Origin: an uncultured Eggerthellaceae bacterium
GTDB lineage: Bacteria; Actinomycetota; Coriobacteriia; Coriobacteriales; Eggerthellaceae
Direction of reading: 5' to 3'
NCBI GenBank assembly: GCA_910588905.1
Contig: CAJURZ010000035.1
Coordinates: 1-14,936, forward strand
DNA length: 14,936 nucleotides
Shown: positions 13,756-14,936 of the stretch, piece by piece
Layout: the number at the start of each line of letters is the position of its first letter
Position numbering within the stretch: the stretch's first letter is position 1
Notes under the pieces: model-generated
Database searches by the model: none
The model's input: only the letters and a program-made list of their open reading frames with translations
Told to the model about the DNA's origin: nothing
Position numbers and translations under genes: made by a program

Positions 13756-14746
13756 CGGGGCTTGTCCTCCTCCCGAAGCTCTCCTCCGTCCAAGAAGTGC
13801 TCGATGATGCGATAGGTGTCCCGCACTAAGCTGAGCACGGTCGGGTAGAGGAAGTAGCCATGGACGCCGTCGATCATGCGGTAGCAGACCACGTCATTGC
13901 CGTCTGCCTCCAAACGGGCTGCATAGGCTTCACCCTCATCTCGAAGCGGGTCGTACTCCGCGCTGATGAGCAGGGTACGTGGTTGGTTCGAAAGGCAAGG
14001 AGCGAGGAGCGGGGCGAAATAGGGGTTCGACCAGTCCGCAGGGCCATTCAGGTACAGGCTGATGTAGCCTTCGATATCCTCGCGGGTGAGCAGGTAGTCT
14101 TCGCCGTTGTCCGTGACCGATGGGAAGATGCTCTCCGGGCTGTGGTCGTTGTAGGTGAGCGGGTAGAGGAGGACCTGGGTCCGTGGCTGAAATCGCCTCT
14201 ATCCCGGGCCATGAGCGATACCACGCAGGCCAGGTTCCCTCCCGCGGAGTCTCCCATGAGCACGATGTGGTCAGGATCGACATCGGGGATCAGAGTGCCA
14301 GCGAAGAGCTGCCGTGCCACCTCATAGCAGTCTTCAGGGGCCTGAGGGAACTTGTTCTCAGGGGAGCGACGATAATCCACCGATATCACCCGTCGTTCGA
14401 GCTTGAGGGCCGTGCGCATGCATGAGTCGGTATAGAAATCGACATTCCCGTTAGCCCAGCCCCCACCATGGAAGTACAAGATGGTCCCGCGATGATCCTC
14501 GTTGACATGCAATCCATTCCGCAAGGAGAAGCCTACATCCAGAGGGGTGAACACCTTGAGGGGGATGGCGTAGCCATCCGGCGTCTTCGCCGTCATGGCA
14601 TCGATGCGGCAGCGGGGGCTTGCGATGGTCAACTTCGCGGATGCATCCTCTGCGATGCGCTGCTGCTTGTAGGAATCCTGGATGTTCCCCGGCCGGAGCT
14701 TGGTGATGGCCTTGACCGCGGCCAAGGCTGCCTTGCTGAGCGCCAT
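13728..14746 (-). pseudogene. Alpha/beta-hydrolase (HSL/acetyl-esterase type), frameshifted
   Basis: The first frame from ATG 14746 (AGGGAGG upstream) encodes an esterase N-terminal half with the oxyanion HGGG (93-96) and nucleophile elbow GDSAGG (Ser167). After residue ~187 (about 14185) it turns into low-complexity Ser/Thr/Arg residues. The expected C-terminal half continues in another frame to a stop at 13728, with QVLLYPLTYND, the acid loop DPLRDEG and the catalytic His in DGVHGY. Restoring one base at the GG of 14185-14186 gives a continuous 339-residue protein, the family's usual size. Either the gene is recently inactivated or this is a sequencing error; everything else looks intact. 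It is the first gene of the three-gene operon. Confidence 0.8.
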
Positions 14747-14826
14747 GGGCCTCGCCCTCCCTTCCTTAGATGTGAACTCACTTTACGGCAGGGAGTCGGT
14801 TGGCCTGCAAGTCGTGGAGAGGTTGT

Positions 14827-14850
14827 AAAAAAGGCCTCCCGAAGGAGGCC
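14827..14850 (-). terminator. Intrinsic terminator of the tRNA-Ala gene
   Basis: The minus strand reads GGCCTCC, a 4-nt loop, GGAGGCC and then six T. This is a strong Rho-independent terminator starting 10 nt after the tRNA CCA end. It insulates the hydrolase operon, whose ATG is 80 nt further on, so that operon needs its own promoter in 14747-14826; I see no convincing one. Confidence 0.9.
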
Positions 14851-14860
14851 CTGAAGATCC

Positions 14861-14936
14861 TGGTGGAGATGATGGGACTTGAACCCACGACTTCCACGTT
14901 GCGAACGTGGCGCTCTCCCAGCTGAGCTACATCCCC
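14861..14936 (-). tRNA. tRNA-Ala (anticodon CGC)
   Basis: The last 76 bases, read on the minus strand, fold as a full cloverleaf. The acceptor GGGGATG pairs with CATCTCC and includes the G3:U70 wobble that identifies alanine tRNA. The D-arm is GCTC/GAGC, the anticodon stem is CCACG/CGTGG with loop TTCGCAA (CGC), and the T-arm is GTGGG/CCCAT. The ACCA end is encoded. Its first base is the last base of the window. Confidence 0.97.

Larger units (their letters stand above)
11723..14860 (-). other. Possible tRNA-bounded cassette carrying the three-gene operon
   Basis: A complete tRNA-Ala at one side and a same-orientation copy of its 3' part at the other enclose exactly the hydrolase, acyltransferase and DUF6320-type genes (about 3.1 kb). 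This is the arrangement left by integration at a tRNA 3' end. No integrase or other mobility gene lies inside, and the end copies are only 76% identical, so any event would be old or the pairing fortuitous. Confidence 0.3.

Noticed and set aside
1..14936. CRISPR array, prophage, integrase or toxin-antitoxin genes
   Set aside because: No regularly spaced repeats or proteins of these kinds were found; the only mobility gene is the RAYT.

Overview
The window looks like chromosomal DNA of an anaerobic, GC-rich Actinomycetota, most probably a gut Coriobacteriia (Eggerthellaceae or a relative). The clues are a LuxR-type regulator fused to a long multi-pass membrane domain beside a molybdenum oxidoreductase, a second complete molybdenum respiratory operon in the same 15 kb, and strong AGGAGG-type ribosome sites. 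This placement is inferred from gene content, not from a marker gene.

Left part (1-2024): the first 106 codons of a Tat-less molybdopterin oxidoreductase run off the left edge. A membrane-anchored LuxR-family regulator is divergent from it. The shared intergenic region holds a good sigma70-type promoter, a 23-bp dyad over its -10, and a possible overlapping promoter for the enzyme gene.

Mobile element (2025-2928): a REP-associated tyrosine transposase (RAYT, IS200-like HUH domain) is flanked by 27-bp inverted repeats that match at 26 of 27 positions. It fills the space between two convergent genes. The outer end of the right repeat is reiterated into the last codons of the next gene, a DMT/EamA transporter (2938-3852, minus).

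Respiratory operon (10908 to 4061, minus): a DmsA-like Tat-exported molybdenum subunit, a DmsB-like four-cluster ferredoxin, a DmsC-like quinol anchor, a TorD-type chaperone, then NapG-like and NapH-like Fe-S electron-transfer proteins. Two strong hairpins separate dmsC from torD. A MarR regulator (11107-11562) lies just upstream on the same strand. The MarR promoter carries a perfect 18-bp palindrome, and the operon leader carries a different dyad. The substrate is unknown; Cys183 is a candidate Mo ligand, so DMSO should not be assumed.

Right part (11723-14936): a tightly overlapping three-gene operon (alpha/beta-hydrolase, condensation-fold acyltransferase, zinc-ribbon membrane protein of DUF6320 type) lies between a complete tRNA-Ala(CGC) at the window edge and a 50-nt fragment resembling the 3' part of tRNA-Ala, in the same orientation. 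This geometry suggests a small tRNA-associated island, although no integrase is present. The hydrolase reading frame is broken by an apparent one-base deletion, with the catalytic triad split across the break.
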